Positions 28,274 to 36,747 of a stretch of DNA of 64,000 bases are shown piece by piece. Within the stretch, counting starts at the first letter, position 1; every line of letters starts with the position of its first letter. The position numbers and the translations under genes are program-made. The notes under the pieces were generated by a model. It worked only from the letters and a program-made list of their open reading frames with translations. It had not been told where the DNA came from and did not search any database. Origin of the DNA: Alphaproteobacteria bacterium (GTDB lineage: Bacteria; Pseudomonadota; Alphaproteobacteria; Micropepsales; Micropepsaceae); contig JADHVO010000002.1 in the NCBI GenBank assembly GCA_016783965.1, positions 124,001 to 188,000 of the forward strand. Reading direction: 5' to 3'.

Positions 28274-29635
28274 TCAAGCGCCCTTCAGCTTCTCGACAGC
28301 GTCGTCCGGATCCATGAACAGGGTCTCGCGGTCGACTTTGCGGTCGGTGACTTCCGCCAGCTCGGCGATGAAATCGACGACCTTGTCTTCGAAGATAGGC
28401 GCGCGGATCTCAGCGGAAGCCTGGGGATTCTGGCTGTAGAAGTTGAACACCTGCTGTTCCTGGCCCGGGAACTGGCGGGCGCGGGCGGCGATGGCGCGCT
28501 GCACTTCGTCCGGCGCAACGGTAATGCCGTTCTGCTCGCCGAGCTTGGCGAGCACGAGGCCGAGGCGCACGCGGCGCTCGGCGATGTCGTGGTATTCCTT
28601 CTTGAGCTCTTCCTCGGACTTGCCTTCGTCCGCCACGGTCTTGCCTTCGCGCTGAAGCTCCGCCTCAACCTGTTTCCAGATGCCGTTGAACTCGCTCTCG
28701 ACCATGCCGGACGGCAGAGCGAAGGAATGCTCCTTGTCGAGCGCATCGAGGATGCGGCGCTTGAGGTGCAGGCGGCTGGCGCGGGCGAAATCGCCCTTGA
28801 TCTGCTCGCGGACACGGTCCTTGAGCGTGGCGACGTCGTCCATGCCGAGCTTCTTGGCGAGATCGTTGTCGATCGTAACGGGTTCGGGCTTCTTCACGGC
28901 CTTCACCGTGACATCGAACACGGCGTCTTTACCCGCCAGCGTCGCTTCCGGATAGTCGGCCGGGAACGTGACCTTCACTTCGCGCGTATCGCCCTTTTTG
29001 GCGCCGGTGACCTGGTCCTCGAAACCGGGGATGAGCTGGCCGGAGCCGAGCGTCAGGTTGAAATCGTCGGCCTTGCCGCCGGCGAACTCGGTGCCGTCAA
29101 CCTTGCCGACGAAGTCGATGACCACGTTGTCGTCCTTCTGCGACGGCTCGTCGTCGGCGCGGTCGGTGTAGGACTTGGTCTGGTCGGCAAGACGCCTCAG
29201 AGCCTCGTCGACATCGGCGTCTGTCACTTCGCCGGTGAGGCGTTCGACCTTGAGCCTGGAGACGTCAGTCACCTCGAAGTCCGGCATCAGGTCGACCTTC
29301 ACGGTGAACTCGAGGTCGGACTTGCCGTCGACGACCTGCTCGATCTCGCTGTCGAGCGAGACCTGCGGCTGCTGCGCGGGCTTCAGCGAATTGTCGGTGA
29401 TGGCTTTCTGGCTGGATTCGTTGACGGCAGCTTCGACGATCTCGCTCATCATCGACTTGCCGAACTGCTTCTTGAGGAACGACGACGGCGCCTTGCCCGG
29501 GCGGAAGCCCTTCAGGTTCATGCGCGGCTTGATCTCCTCGATCTTGCCGTTGAGGCGCGAGTCGAGATCGGACTTGGGCACGACCACCTTGTATTCGCGG
29601 CGCAGGCCTTCGTTGACGGTTTCGGTGATCTGCAT
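28274..29635 (-). CDS. tig: trigger factor, ribosome-associated chaperone
   Basis: Binds nascent chains at the ribosome exit and has peptidyl-prolyl isomerase activity. It has 453 residues from MQITETVNEGLRREY. The ribosome-binding signature GFRPGKAP is in the N-terminal domain. The FKBP-type domain has QKDDNVVIDFVGKVDG and GFEDQVTGAKKGD, and a long helical C-terminal domain follows. The open frame continues upstream through tRNA-Leu; those codons are rejected because the family N-terminus starts at this ATG. Confidence 0.97.
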   Translation of the reverse strand: MQITETVNEGLRREYKVVVPKSDLDSRLNGKIEEIKPRMNLKGFRPGKAPSSFLKKQFGKSMMSEIVEAAVNESSQKAITDNSLKPAQQPQVSLDSEIEQVVDGKSDLEFTVKVDLMPDFEVTDVSRLKVERLTGEVTDADVDEALRRLADQTKSYTDRADDEPSQKDDNVVIDFVGKVDGTEFAGGKADDFNLTLGSGQLIPGFEDQVTGAKKGDTREVKVTFPADYPEATLAGKDAVFDVTVKAVKKPEPVTIDNDLAKKLGMDDVATLKDRVREQIKGDFARASRLHLKRRILDALDKEHSFALPSGMVESEFNGIWKQVEAELQREGKTVADEGKSEEELKKEYHDIAERRVRLGLVLAKLGEQNGITVAPDEVQRAIAARARQFPGQEQQVFNFYSQNPQASAEIRAPIFEDKVVDFIAELAEVTDRKVDRETLFMDPDDAVEKLKGA

Positions 29636-29673
29636 GGCGTAGGTCCCTGGAAATCTTGTGCGGTGTCCGGAGG

Positions 29674-29758
29674 TGGTGCGGGCGGAGGGACTTGAACCCC
29701 CATGACTTTCGCCGCTGGTACCTAAAACCAGTGCGTCTACCAATTCCGCCACGCCCGC
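29674..29758 (-). tRNA. tRNA-Leu (anticodon TAG)
   Basis: An 85-base class II tRNA with a long variable arm and encoded CCA. The acceptor GCGGGCG pairs with CGCCCGC and the discriminator is A. The anticodon stem CTGGT / ACCAG encloses the loop TTTAGGT, giving TAG. It lies 38 bases upstream of tig and on the same strand, a common alphaproteobacterial neighbour. Confidence 0.96.
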
Positions 29759-29858
29759 TCCGGGGCCTTTCCGTTGGACGGATTTGGGCCCGAACCGCCG
29801 GAAAGGGCGGGTCTATAACAGGGGTTTAGAGGGGTGGCTAGGGGCGACCTTCCAGCCA

Positions 29859-30362
29859 CTATCCCAAGGGCTTGACGTAAAGCGCGACGTCCCAGAAGCG
29901 CCCGAACTTCCGGCCGATTTCGCGGTAAGTCCCGATGTGCTCAAAACCCACAGACTTATGAAGTGCGACCGAGGCCTCGTTGGGCTGGGTGATGCCGCCA
30001 AAGGCGCGGTGGATGTCCTCGCCCTTCAGCGCATCGAACAGCGTGCCATACAATCGGCGGCCGAGGCCTTTGCCGCCTTCGCCGGGCGCAACATAGACGC
30101 TGGTCTCGATGCTGGTGGCGTAGGCTTCCTTCTCCTTGAATTTCGCGGAGCAGACCCACCCGATGGCGCGGCCGTCGCGCGCTGCGACGAAGCACTGGTA
30201 TCTGCCGGACCGAGCGAACTGATCGAGCCAGTCCTGGCGCTGGGCCAGCGTGCGCGGCTCGAGGTCGAAGGTGATCGGCGTGTTGACGACGTAGTGATTG
30301 TAGATGTCGAGGAGCGCCGGAAGATCGTCCTGCTGTACCGGGCGGATGACGACGTCATTCAC
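29859..30362 (-). CDS. GNAT family N-acetyltransferase, phosphinothricin-acetyltransferase-like
   Basis: 167 residues with a GTG start overlapping the end of nnr by 8 bases. The motifs are VRP-type start VVIRPVQQDDLPALLDIYNHYV, TFDLEPRTL, and the acetyl-CoA loop VAPGEGGKGLGRRLYG. GGITQPNEASVALHKSVGF is the typical region of the Pat/MddA subgroup, which acetylates phosphinothricin, methionine sulfone or sulfoximine and related amino acid analogues. Substrate preference here is not determined. It is co-transcribed with nnr. Confidence 0.85.
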   Translation of the reverse strand: MNDVVIRPVQQDDLPALLDIYNHYVVNTPITFDLEPRTLAQRQDWLDQFARSGRYQCFVAARDGRAIGWVCSAKFKEKEAYATSIETSVYVAPGEGGKGLGRRLYGTLFDALKGEDIHRAFGGITQPNEASVALHKSVGFEHIGTYREIGRKFGRFWDVALYVKPLG

Positions 30363-31830
30363 TCTCTTTCAGCGCCTTCAGGACCGCGGGAAGCTGCTCG
30401 GGCAGATCCTCCGCGATCAATCCGGGGCCGAAGGTGTTCGCCGCCTCGCCGTGCAGCCATGCGCCCATCGACGCGGCGGCAAACGAGTCCAGCCCCTGTG
30501 CGAGCAGACCACCGATCAGGCCGGCGAGTACATCGCCCGAACCGGCGGTCGCCAATGCAGGCGGCGCATTGCTGTTGATGGCGGCGCGCCCGTCGGGCGA
30601 CGCGATGACTGTGTCTGCCCCTTTGAGCAGCACGGTGCATTTTGCCAGGGCGGCGGCGGCACGGACGGCTTCGAGCTTCGAGGCGGAATTTGCGAGCAGG
30701 CCGGGGAAGACGCGCTCGAACTCGCCCTCGTGCGGCGTCAGCACGGCGGATTCGCGCAGCAGTTTGAAGAGGACCTTGGGCTCGCTCCTGAACGCGGTGA
30801 GGCCGTCGGCGTCAATCACGGTGGCGCCTCCGCTGTTCAACGCGGCGGCGACGAGTTCTTCGGTGTTGAGATTGGCGCCGCAGCCGGGGCCGATGACGAC
30901 GGCATTGAGGCGCTTGTCTTTCAATAGTTCAGCGAGGCCTTTCGAGCCGTCGAACGGCTTCACCATGATGGCGGTGAGCGCGGCGGCATTGACGGGCACG
31001 GCGTCGGGTGGGCTCGCGACGCTGACAAGGCCGGCGCCGATGCGGAGCGCACCGCGGGCTGCGAGACGGGCCGCGCCGGTGGCGTGCGCGGGGCCGCTGA
31101 CCACGACGCAATGGCCGCGGGCATATTTGTGCGCGGTGGTTTCGGCCCAGGGGAACGCCCTGCCCCATGTCGCCGGGGAGTTCTCCCAGGTCTTCGCACC
31201 AACGCGCGGCGCGGCTTCGTCCGGGATGCCGATGTCGGCGACCACGACCTCGCCACACAGCGCGCGGCCCGGATACAGCAGGTGCGCCGGCTTCTTGCGG
31301 AAGAAGGTGACGGTGAGGCCGGCTTCGAACGCGGTGTCGCCCTTGGGTCTGCCGGTGTTGCCGTCGATGCCGCTGGGGACATCGATGGAAATGATGCGGT
31401 CCTTGTAGCGCCGCGATCCCTGGGCGAGGCGCAGCGCCTCGCCTTCCAGCGGGCGCGACAGGCCGGCGCCGAACAGCGCATCGACGAACAAGTCCGCCAT
31501 GCGGGTGCTTTCGGCGATCGAGATCGCCTCGCCCTTCCACAGCTTCGCCATGTGCAGCGCGTCGCCCTTCAGCGTGCGGGGATCGTGCAGGCTTTCGACC
31601 CAGACCTCCCACTTGGCTTCCAGCAGGTGGCGCGCGACGACGAAGCCGTCGCCGCCATTGTTGCCCGGGCCGCAGAACACGCAGATCGGGCGCGGCTGCC
31701 AGCGCTTGATTATCTCGGCGGCGACGGCGCTGCCGGCCTCCTCCATCAGCTTGAGCGACGGGATGCCGGTCTCGCCCGCGTAGCGGTCCGCCGCGTACAT
31801 CTGTTCGACCGTGAGGATTTCGCCCGTCAT
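30355..31830 (-). CDS. nnr: bifunctional NAD(P)H-hydrate epimerase / ADP-dependent NAD(P)H-hydrate dehydratase
   Basis: Repairs damaged NADHX and NADPHX. It has 491 residues. The N-terminal epimerase domain (about 1-210) shows FCGPGNNGGDGFVVARHL and DALFGAGLSRPL. The C-terminal ribokinase-like dehydratase shows VVSGPAHATGAARLAARGALR, LTPHEGEFERVF and ATAGSGDVLAGLIGGLLAQG. The ATG at 31830, four bases after the upstream gene's stop, is chosen; a GTG five codons earlier overlaps that gene. It sits between two acetyltransferase genes. Its substrate pool relates to the complex I chemistry nearby, but the genes are far apart. Confidence 0.95.
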   Translation of the reverse strand: MTGEILTVEQMYAADRYAGETGIPSLKLMEEAGSAVAAEIIKRWQPRPICVFCGPGNNGGDGFVVARHLLEAKWEVWVESLHDPRTLKGDALHMAKLWKGEAISIAESTRMADLFVDALFGAGLSRPLEGEALRLAQGSRRYKDRIISIDVPSGIDGNTGRPKGDTAFEAGLTVTFFRKKPAHLLYPGRALCGEVVVADIGIPDEAAPRVGAKTWENSPATWGRAFPWAETTAHKYARGHCVVVSGPAHATGAARLAARGALRIGAGLVSVASPPDAVPVNAAALTAIMVKPFDGSKGLAELLKDKRLNAVVIGPGCGANLNTEELVAAALNSGGATVIDADGLTAFRSEPKVLFKLLRESAVLTPHEGEFERVFPGLLANSASKLEAVRAAAALAKCTVLLKGADTVIASPDGRAAINSNAPPALATAGSGDVLAGLIGGLLAQGLDSFAAASMGAWLHGEAANTFGPGLIAEDLPEQLPAVLKALKESE

Positions 31831-31834
31831 CCTG

Positions 31835-32611
31835 TCATCGCACACGATAGTGGTAGCGATAGAGTTCGCAGGTGAAGCCTAACCGCTCGTAAAGGGCGAT
31901 GGCAGGGGTGTTCGCGGCCAGCACCTGGAGGCAGGCGCCGGCCGCGCCGGCCAGCCGCGCCCGGTTAAGAAGTGATGACAAGGCGGCATGGCTGAGCCCC
32001 ATACGGCGCTGGCCGGGATCGGTGACCACCCACTGGACGCAGGCGAGATTCTCATGGATGCCACAGAAGGCGACGGAAGCGATGTCGCCATTGTCGCCGC
32101 GGGCCTCGGCGAAAAAGACGGGCACCGCGATCATGTCGAGGATGGCGTGCAGGGCGGCCGCTTCCTCTGGCGTGCGGCGGGAGTGGACGCGGTGGGCCTC
32201 CAGCCATTCCTTCGTGGGGCGGCGCTCGTGGACGTCGGTGAAGACGGCGGCGTCCGGCTTGGGCGGCTTCTTCCTTTTGAAATTCATGTAAAGCGTGGAG
32301 GTTTCGTCTTCGGCCCGATAACCACGGGAGTCGAGAATCTGTTCCAGCTCCGGCTCGGCGTTGCTGAGGAGGCGGAAGTACGAGGGCCGGCCGTTGTCGC
32401 GGTAGATGGCTTCCGCGTAGGCGATCTTCTCCTTGAGCGGGCGGCGGCCGGGGCCGATCACGTTGACCGAATTGGTGCGGCGTGTCGCGCCGTTGGCGAG
32501 GCGGATCAGCCAGCCGTCGTAAAGCACTTCCTTCAGTGCCGGCCAGGCGTTCATGCAGGTCTCTTCGACTTTGGCCTGAAGACTTGAGGCGTTGGGTTTG
32601 GGCGTGTCCAT
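31835..32611 (-). CDS. GNAT family N-acetyltransferase
   Basis: 258 residues. The C-terminal half holds the GNAT core: GDNGDIASVAFCGIHENLACVQW, VVTDPGQRRMGLSHAALSSLL and VLAANTPAIALYERLGF, the last matching the typical NxxAxxLYxxxGF end. The N-terminal half, including LYDGWLIRLANGATRRTNSVN, matches the arrangement of two-domain acetyltransferases. The substrate is unknown. It is the first gene of a unit with nnr and the second GNAT, and follows a terminator-like hairpin. Confidence 0.85.
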   Translation of the reverse strand: MDTPKPNASSLQAKVEETCMNAWPALKEVLYDGWLIRLANGATRRTNSVNVIGPGRRPLKEKIAYAEAIYRDNGRPSYFRLLSNAEPELEQILDSRGYRAEDETSTLYMNFKRKKPPKPDAAVFTDVHERRPTKEWLEAHRVHSRRTPEEAAALHAILDMIAVPVFFAEARGDNGDIASVAFCGIHENLACVQWVVTDPGQRRMGLSHAALSSLLNRARLAGAAGACLQVLAANTPAIALYERLGFTCELYRYHYRVR

Positions 32612-32662
32612 GGCGGTCTCTCGTTTGGTGAGAAGCCGGACGCGCAGGGCGGTTCAGAAATG

Positions 32663-32690
32663 CAAAAGCCCCGCGCGATCCGGCGGGGCT
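32663..32690 (-). terminator. rho-independent terminator
   Basis: An 8-base stem AGCCCCGC / GCGGGGCT with an eight-base loop, followed on the minus strand by TTTTGC. It would end transcripts from the amidase and small secreted-protein genes, and precedes the GNAT gene by about 50 bases. Confidence 0.6.
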
Positions 32691-32822
32691 CTGTTGAAGT
32701 CAGGCGCAGGCGCGCGTGCTCATCCACCCCATCGGAAGGTGGTACGGCGTCGCGCGGAGGCAATTGCGAGTTTCATCGCGGCGGAGAATATGCAGTGGCC
32801 AGCCAATTACAAGAGCTATGAC

Positions 32823-33146
32823 TCAATTTGATTTGGATGGACCGTGGTACATCAACGTGTAAAGCGTGTCGAGGGGGCAAGACGGTTTGGGGCCGTTTAT
32901 CGGGACCGGAACATCCCAGAGATGGGTTGTGATGTTAAGGCAAACGCTATGGTCGTTGCTTGCCCACCAGATGCCCGTCTTCTTGTCCAATCTTGCCCAC
33001 CACTTCATTGACGAGTTGGGCGGGTCTCCACAGGCATCCTTAGCGATAGCTATCGCCTCTTCCGCGCTTTTCACCGGAAACTGAGACGCGTGAGCAGGCA
33101 ACGTGCTCAGAACGATCAGCGTGCTGATGTATGCGATTGTTCGCAT
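32823..33146 (-). CDS. small secreted protein of unknown function
   Basis: 107 residues with signal peptide MRTIAYISTLIVLSTLPAHA. The mature part has three Cys (ACGD, SVCLN, PSCPL), two Trp-rich strands (MKWWARLDKKTGIWWA) and no family that I recognise. It starts nine bases after the amidase stop and is probably co-transcribed. Codon use is less G+C-rich than its neighbours, which could indicate later acquisition. Confidence 0.65.
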   Translation of the reverse strand: MRTIAYISTLIVLSTLPAHASQFPVKSAEEAIAIAKDACGDPPNSSMKWWARLDKKTGIWWASNDHSVCLNITTHLWDVPVPINGPKPSCPLDTLYTLMYHGPSKSN

Positions 33147-33155
33147 GTATAGTTC

Positions 33156-34562
33156 TTAGAATCCCTTCGGCGTCTTGTCGAAGTGCGGGTCGGCCATTTC
33201 GTAGGCGAAGCTGGCGGCGAGGACTCCGGCGTCGTCGAACATCTTGCCGACGATCTGCAAGCCCACCGGCAGGCCGTCGCTCGAGAAGCCGCAGGGCACG
33301 CTCGCGGCGGGCTGCTGGGTCAGGTTGAACGGCACGGTGAAGGGCGTCCACGCCATCCAGGCGCGGCCGTCGTCGTCGAGCGGCGAGAGCTGGCCAACGT
33401 CGAACGCGGTGGTCGCGAGCTGGGGCGTGAGGAGGAAGTCGTACTTCTCCATGAACTGGCGCATGGCGCTGCCATAGGCGCCGCGGGCGAGCATGGCGCT
33501 GAGATAATCCTTCTTGCTGATCGCCATGCCCTCTTCCGTCATGCGGCGCAGGCCGGGATCGAGCTTCGCCTTTTGCTCTTCGGGCAAGTCGCCGAGCGCG
33601 GCGGCGGCGCCGGACCACCACAGCGTGCGGAAGGTCGCGCCGGGATCGCCGCCGGGCGGATCCACCTGCTCGACATGCGCGCCGAGCTGTTCGAAGCGCT
33701 TCGCGGCGGCGGCGGCCAGCGTATCGATCTCCGGCAGCACGCGCTGTGCGAAGCCCATGCGGGGCGAAAAGGCGATGCGCTTGCCGGCAAGCGGGCGCTC
33801 GATCCCGGCGGCGTAGTCGGTGGGCTCGTAAGGCAGCGAATACCAGTCGCGGGCGTCGGGTTTGGCGATCACGTTCATCAGCATCGCGCTGTCGAGCACG
33901 GTGCGGCTCATCGGGCCGACATGCGCAAGCGTGCCGAAGGGCGAGAGCGGATAGGCGGGCACGCGGCCGAAGCTGGGCTTCAGGCCATAGGTGTTGGTGA
34001 AGCTGGCCGGGATGCGGATCGAGCCGCCGCCATCAGTGCCGAGCGCCAGCGGGCAGAAGCGCGCCGCCAGCCCGGCGGAGGAGCCACCCGAGGAACCGCC
34101 GGGCGTCTTCGTCTTGTTCCACGGATTGCGCGTGATGCCGGTGAGCGGGGAGTCGGTCGAGCCTTTCCAGCCGAACTCCGGCGTCGTGGTCTTGCCGATC
34201 AGCACGGCGCCGGCCTCGCGCAGGCGCGCAACGGTGGGGGCGTCGGTGTCGATATAGGCGTTGGGGTCAACGGTGTACGAGCCGCGGCGGGTCGGCCAGC
34301 CCTTGGTCACCAGCAGGTCCTTCACGGCAACCGGCACGCCGTCGAGCGGCGACAGCGGTTCGCCGGCGAGCCAGCGGGCCTCGGATGCTTCGGCCTGGGC
34401 GCGCGAGGTCTCCGGGTCCATGTGGCAGAAGGCGTTGATCCCGGCATCGAGTCCTTCGATGCGGGTGAGACAGGCTTCCGTCACCTCGACCGGCGAGATG
34501 TCGCGAGACGCGAAGAGCGCCGACAGCTCGGAGGCGGTCATTTCGTGAGGTTCTTTGGCCAT
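33156..34562 (-). CDS. amidase, amidase-signature family
   Basis: 468 residues. The Ser-cisSer-Lys machinery is visible: GVPVAVKDLL supplies the Lys, and TPGGSSGGSSAGLAA with GTDGGGSIRIPA supplies the two Ser. The ATG shares one base with the stop of the phosphatase gene (TGATG). The family hydrolyses amides ranging from small nitrile-derived amides to aryl-acylamides and includes GatA; no GatB/C neighbours occur here, so a catabolic amidase is more likely. Confidence 0.9.
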   Translation of the reverse strand: MAKEPHEMTASELSALFASRDISPVEVTEACLTRIEGLDAGINAFCHMDPETSRAQAEASEARWLAGEPLSPLDGVPVAVKDLLVTKGWPTRRGSYTVDPNAYIDTDAPTVARLREAGAVLIGKTTTPEFGWKGSTDSPLTGITRNPWNKTKTPGGSSGGSSAGLAARFCPLALGTDGGGSIRIPASFTNTYGLKPSFGRVPAYPLSPFGTLAHVGPMSRTVLDSAMLMNVIAKPDARDWYSLPYEPTDYAAGIERPLAGKRIAFSPRMGFAQRVLPEIDTLAAAAAKRFEQLGAHVEQVDPPGGDPGATFRTLWWSGAAAALGDLPEEQKAKLDPGLRRMTEEGMAISKKDYLSAMLARGAYGSAMRQFMEKYDFLLTPQLATTAFDVGQLSPLDDDGRAWMAWTPFTVPFNLTQQPAASVPCGFSSDGLPVGLQIVGKMFDDAGVLAASFAYEMADPHFDKTPKGF

Positions 34563-35116
34563 CAATTCACCTTGGTGAGCGCCGCTTCGTTGCCCTTCTC
34601 CAGCAGGCGGAGCTTGCCGCCCCAGTTGTCGAAGACGGTGATGGAGCAGTTGTCGGGCGAGAACACGACGACGCGGTCATCGCCGACGGCGTTGCCCATC
34701 AGCACGTTGATCGCAACGTAGTGCGAGAAGACGATCGTGTCCGCCTTCAGGTCGAGTATGGACGCGACGCAATCGTCGCGCCACCGTTCGAGAGCCCGAT
34801 CGGAGCCGGTCCAGTGGCCGCCCATGTGCTTGCGCAGCCAGACGACGCGTTCTTCCAGGGTCATGCCCTTCGGTGACGGGATCTCGGCAACGCGCGGCTC
34901 GATGACGGGCGTCGCTTTCCACAGCGCGGCGAGCGGGGCAGCGGTTTCCTGGCAGCGGCGGAGCGGGCTGGAGAGGATCGGCCTGGGGCCGAGACCTTTC
35001 AGGTTCTCGGCCGCGGTCTTCGCCTGGGCCTGGCCGGTGGCGTCGAGGCCGGGGTCCATGTCTTCGCCGAAACCGGCGGCGGCCTTGCCGTGCCGGACCA
35101 TATAAATGCGTGGCAT
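34562..35116 (-). CDS. SixA-like histidine phosphatase family protein
   Basis: 184 residues. The phosphate-pocket motif MVRHGKAAAGFGED opens the protein, SSPLRRCQETAAPLA gives the second Arg, and VFSHYVAINVLMG the second His. This is a short branch-1 histidine phosphatase. Substrates range from phosphohistidine proteins to small metabolites. It is translationally coupled to the amidase by a one-base overlap. Confidence 0.88.
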   Translation of the reverse strand: MPRIYMVRHGKAAAGFGEDMDPGLDATGQAQAKTAAENLKGLGPRPILSSPLRRCQETAAPLAALWKATPVIEPRVAEIPSPKGMTLEERVVWLRKHMGGHWTGSDRALERWRDDCVASILDLKADTIVFSHYVAINVLMGNAVGDDRVVVFSPDNCSITVFDNWGGKLRLLEKGNEAALTKVN

Positions 35117-35377
35117 TGATCGTCCCTCGATTGCTCTGGGACTAGGTTTCCCATCCCGCGCGGAGCAGCGCCAGCGCAAAGCGGCGGCGCCAGGAATTTC
35201 AACGATATTCTTTCTGGATCAGTCGGTTATCGCCGCTTCGGCAATATAGTTGTTTATCGGATTTTTGTGCGCGGCCCTTCCCTCGGCGCCTCAAACGAAA
35301 AGTGCGCGCACAACAGCCCGCGTCCGTACTTGCATGTGGCGACTGACGCCCTTACCTTCAAGAGTGTCGCGTAGAAC
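35117..35377. other. 261-base intergenic stretch with an inverted repeat
   Basis: No gene is recognised. The DNA is AT-richer than the surroundings. TTGTGCGCG (35265-35273) and CGCGCACAA (35305-35313) form a perfect 9-base inverted repeat with a 31-base loop. Neither strand shows a terminator T-tract after it. It presumably contains the promoter of the phosphatase-amidase unit on the minus strand. Confidence 0.45.
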
Positions 35378-35962
35378 TCAGAGGCCGACGATCGTCGATG
35401 GCATGCGCGGGTCGTCTGTAGGTCGCCAAATCAGGTCGGTGAACGAGATTTCGTAGGCCGCGCCCGTGTCCAAGCGCGCGTACACGAGGTCGTATTCGGT
35501 ATCGTTCGCAGGCAGATAAATGTCCACACTCTTACCAATCAGAGTCGCGTCCGGCGGCCCGAATGCGGCGGTAATCTTTGCATGGCCGACGACGCCGATC
35601 GTACGACCCGCCAAGGGAAAACCCTTTGGGTACGCGATATAGTTGACGAGGAAGAAGAAGAGCTTCGGCTGGATGTCGTTCGGAAACACGATGTCGTATG
35701 CGCCATCGGCTCGCGCCGATATTCGTGCCGTGCTCTCTGGAAGTTCATACGCCGATAGATCGTCTAAGACGATCCGGTCCAGTTCAGACTTATTCCAGCC
35801 ACGGACCACAACAACAATCCTGTTGTTGGGGTCGGGTGCGAACGCGGCCGTCATGCGCTCGTTCTGCTCGATGCCAGGACGCATCGACGCGCTGAAACGC
35901 AGATAGATGAGTACCGCGATGACCAGCGCGGCGGCGATACCAATTACAATGACTGAGCGCAT
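35378..35962 (-). CDS. membrane-anchored hypothetical protein
   Basis: 194 residues. One N-terminal transmembrane segment (VIVIGIAAALVIAVLIYLRF) is followed by a soluble domain rich in beta strands. No family is recognised. Its ATG directly abuts the stop of the DUF169 gene, so it is co-transcribed with it. The domain is probably periplasmic, judging by the short positively charged N-terminus. Confidence 0.65.
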   Translation of the reverse strand: MRSVIVIGIAAALVIAVLIYLRFSASMRPGIEQNERMTAAFAPDPNNRIVVVVRGWNKSELDRIVLDDLSAYELPESTARISARADGAYDIVFPNDIQPKLFFFLVNYIAYPKGFPLAGRTIGVVGHAKITAAFGPPDATLIGKSVDIYLPANDTEYDLVYARLDTGAAYEISFTDLIWRPTDDPRMPSTIVGL

Positions 35963-36733
35963 CTATTTCCGGTCCGGATAGCTCACCGCCATGCCGGCGC
36001 GGACGTCCTGCTGGACGCCGTATTGCGGGAAGGGATAGCGGAAGCCGTTCTTCGCCAGCGCCTTCATGCCCTCGATGGCCTTCAGCAGGTATTCGGGCGG
36101 CGTGGCCATCAGCATCTCTTCGTCGAGGACTCCGCCGTAGCGGCGTTCGGCGAAGCAGGGGATCGAGAGGCTGGGCGTACGCGTGGTGAGCGCCCTGCCC
36201 CATGAGTCGGCGCAGGCGCTTTCGCCGACGACGCTCCAGTCGAAGCGCCTGTAGCCGGACCATTGCAGGCCGTTGATGAAATAGATCATCGCGCCGGGCG
36301 TCGCGTAGAACAGCGCGATGTCGGGCGGATCGAGCTTGCCGGACGCGAGCGGGCCGACGGCGAGCGCGTCGTAGCGGCCGTCGGGGACGCAGGCCATCGC
36401 CTTCTGGTGCGCCGTCGCGTCTTCAAGGGTTGAGAACCAGACGCCCTTCATATGCTGGCCGCTATACCAGCCTTCGGTCTTGGCGTTGCCGAGGCCGACG
36501 ACGGCGCGGCACTGGTCGCCGACGAGGTTCTCCGCCGTGATGCCGACGGTCCAGCCGAGGCGGCTGGCCTGGCCGACGACCTGGTCGAGCGTGTGGACGT
36601 TCTGCGGCCGGCGGATGCGTTCGATCGCCTCCATGTCTTCGCGCCGCTCGAACAATTTCATCGCGAAGGGGATGGAGCGGAGCTTCAGGAGGTTCTGAAG
36701 CTCGGCAACGATGGCGCTCCAATCCTGTGACAT
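35963..36733 (-). CDS. DUF169 family protein
   Basis: 256 residues from MSQDWSAIVAEL. The features PFAMKLF, QVVGQASRLGWTVGITAENL, CRAVVGLG, DIALFYATPGAMIYFINGLQW and a SLSIPCFAERRYGGV block are typical of DUF169 (uncharacterised, ArsR-linked in archaea). Several Cys occur, but no classic metal motif. It lies between the beta-lactamase-like hydrolase and a membrane-anchored hypothetical protein. An upstream in-frame extension of 12 codons lacks support. Confidence 0.8.
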   Translation of the reverse strand: MSQDWSAIVAELQNLLKLRSIPFAMKLFERREDMEAIERIRRPQNVHTLDQVVGQASRLGWTVGITAENLVGDQCRAVVGLGNAKTEGWYSGQHMKGVWFSTLEDATAHQKAMACVPDGRYDALAVGPLASGKLDPPDIALFYATPGAMIYFINGLQWSGYRRFDWSVVGESACADSWGRALTTRTPSLSIPCFAERRYGGVLDEEMLMATPPEYLLKAIEGMKALAKNGFRYPFPQYGVQQDVRAGMAVSYPDRK

Positions 36734-36747
36734 GTTTTCTCCCGCGC

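Noticed and set aside
28274..29752. Trigger factor extended upstream through tRNA-Leu
   Set aside because: The added residues are the tRNA sequence; the family N-terminus starts at 29635.
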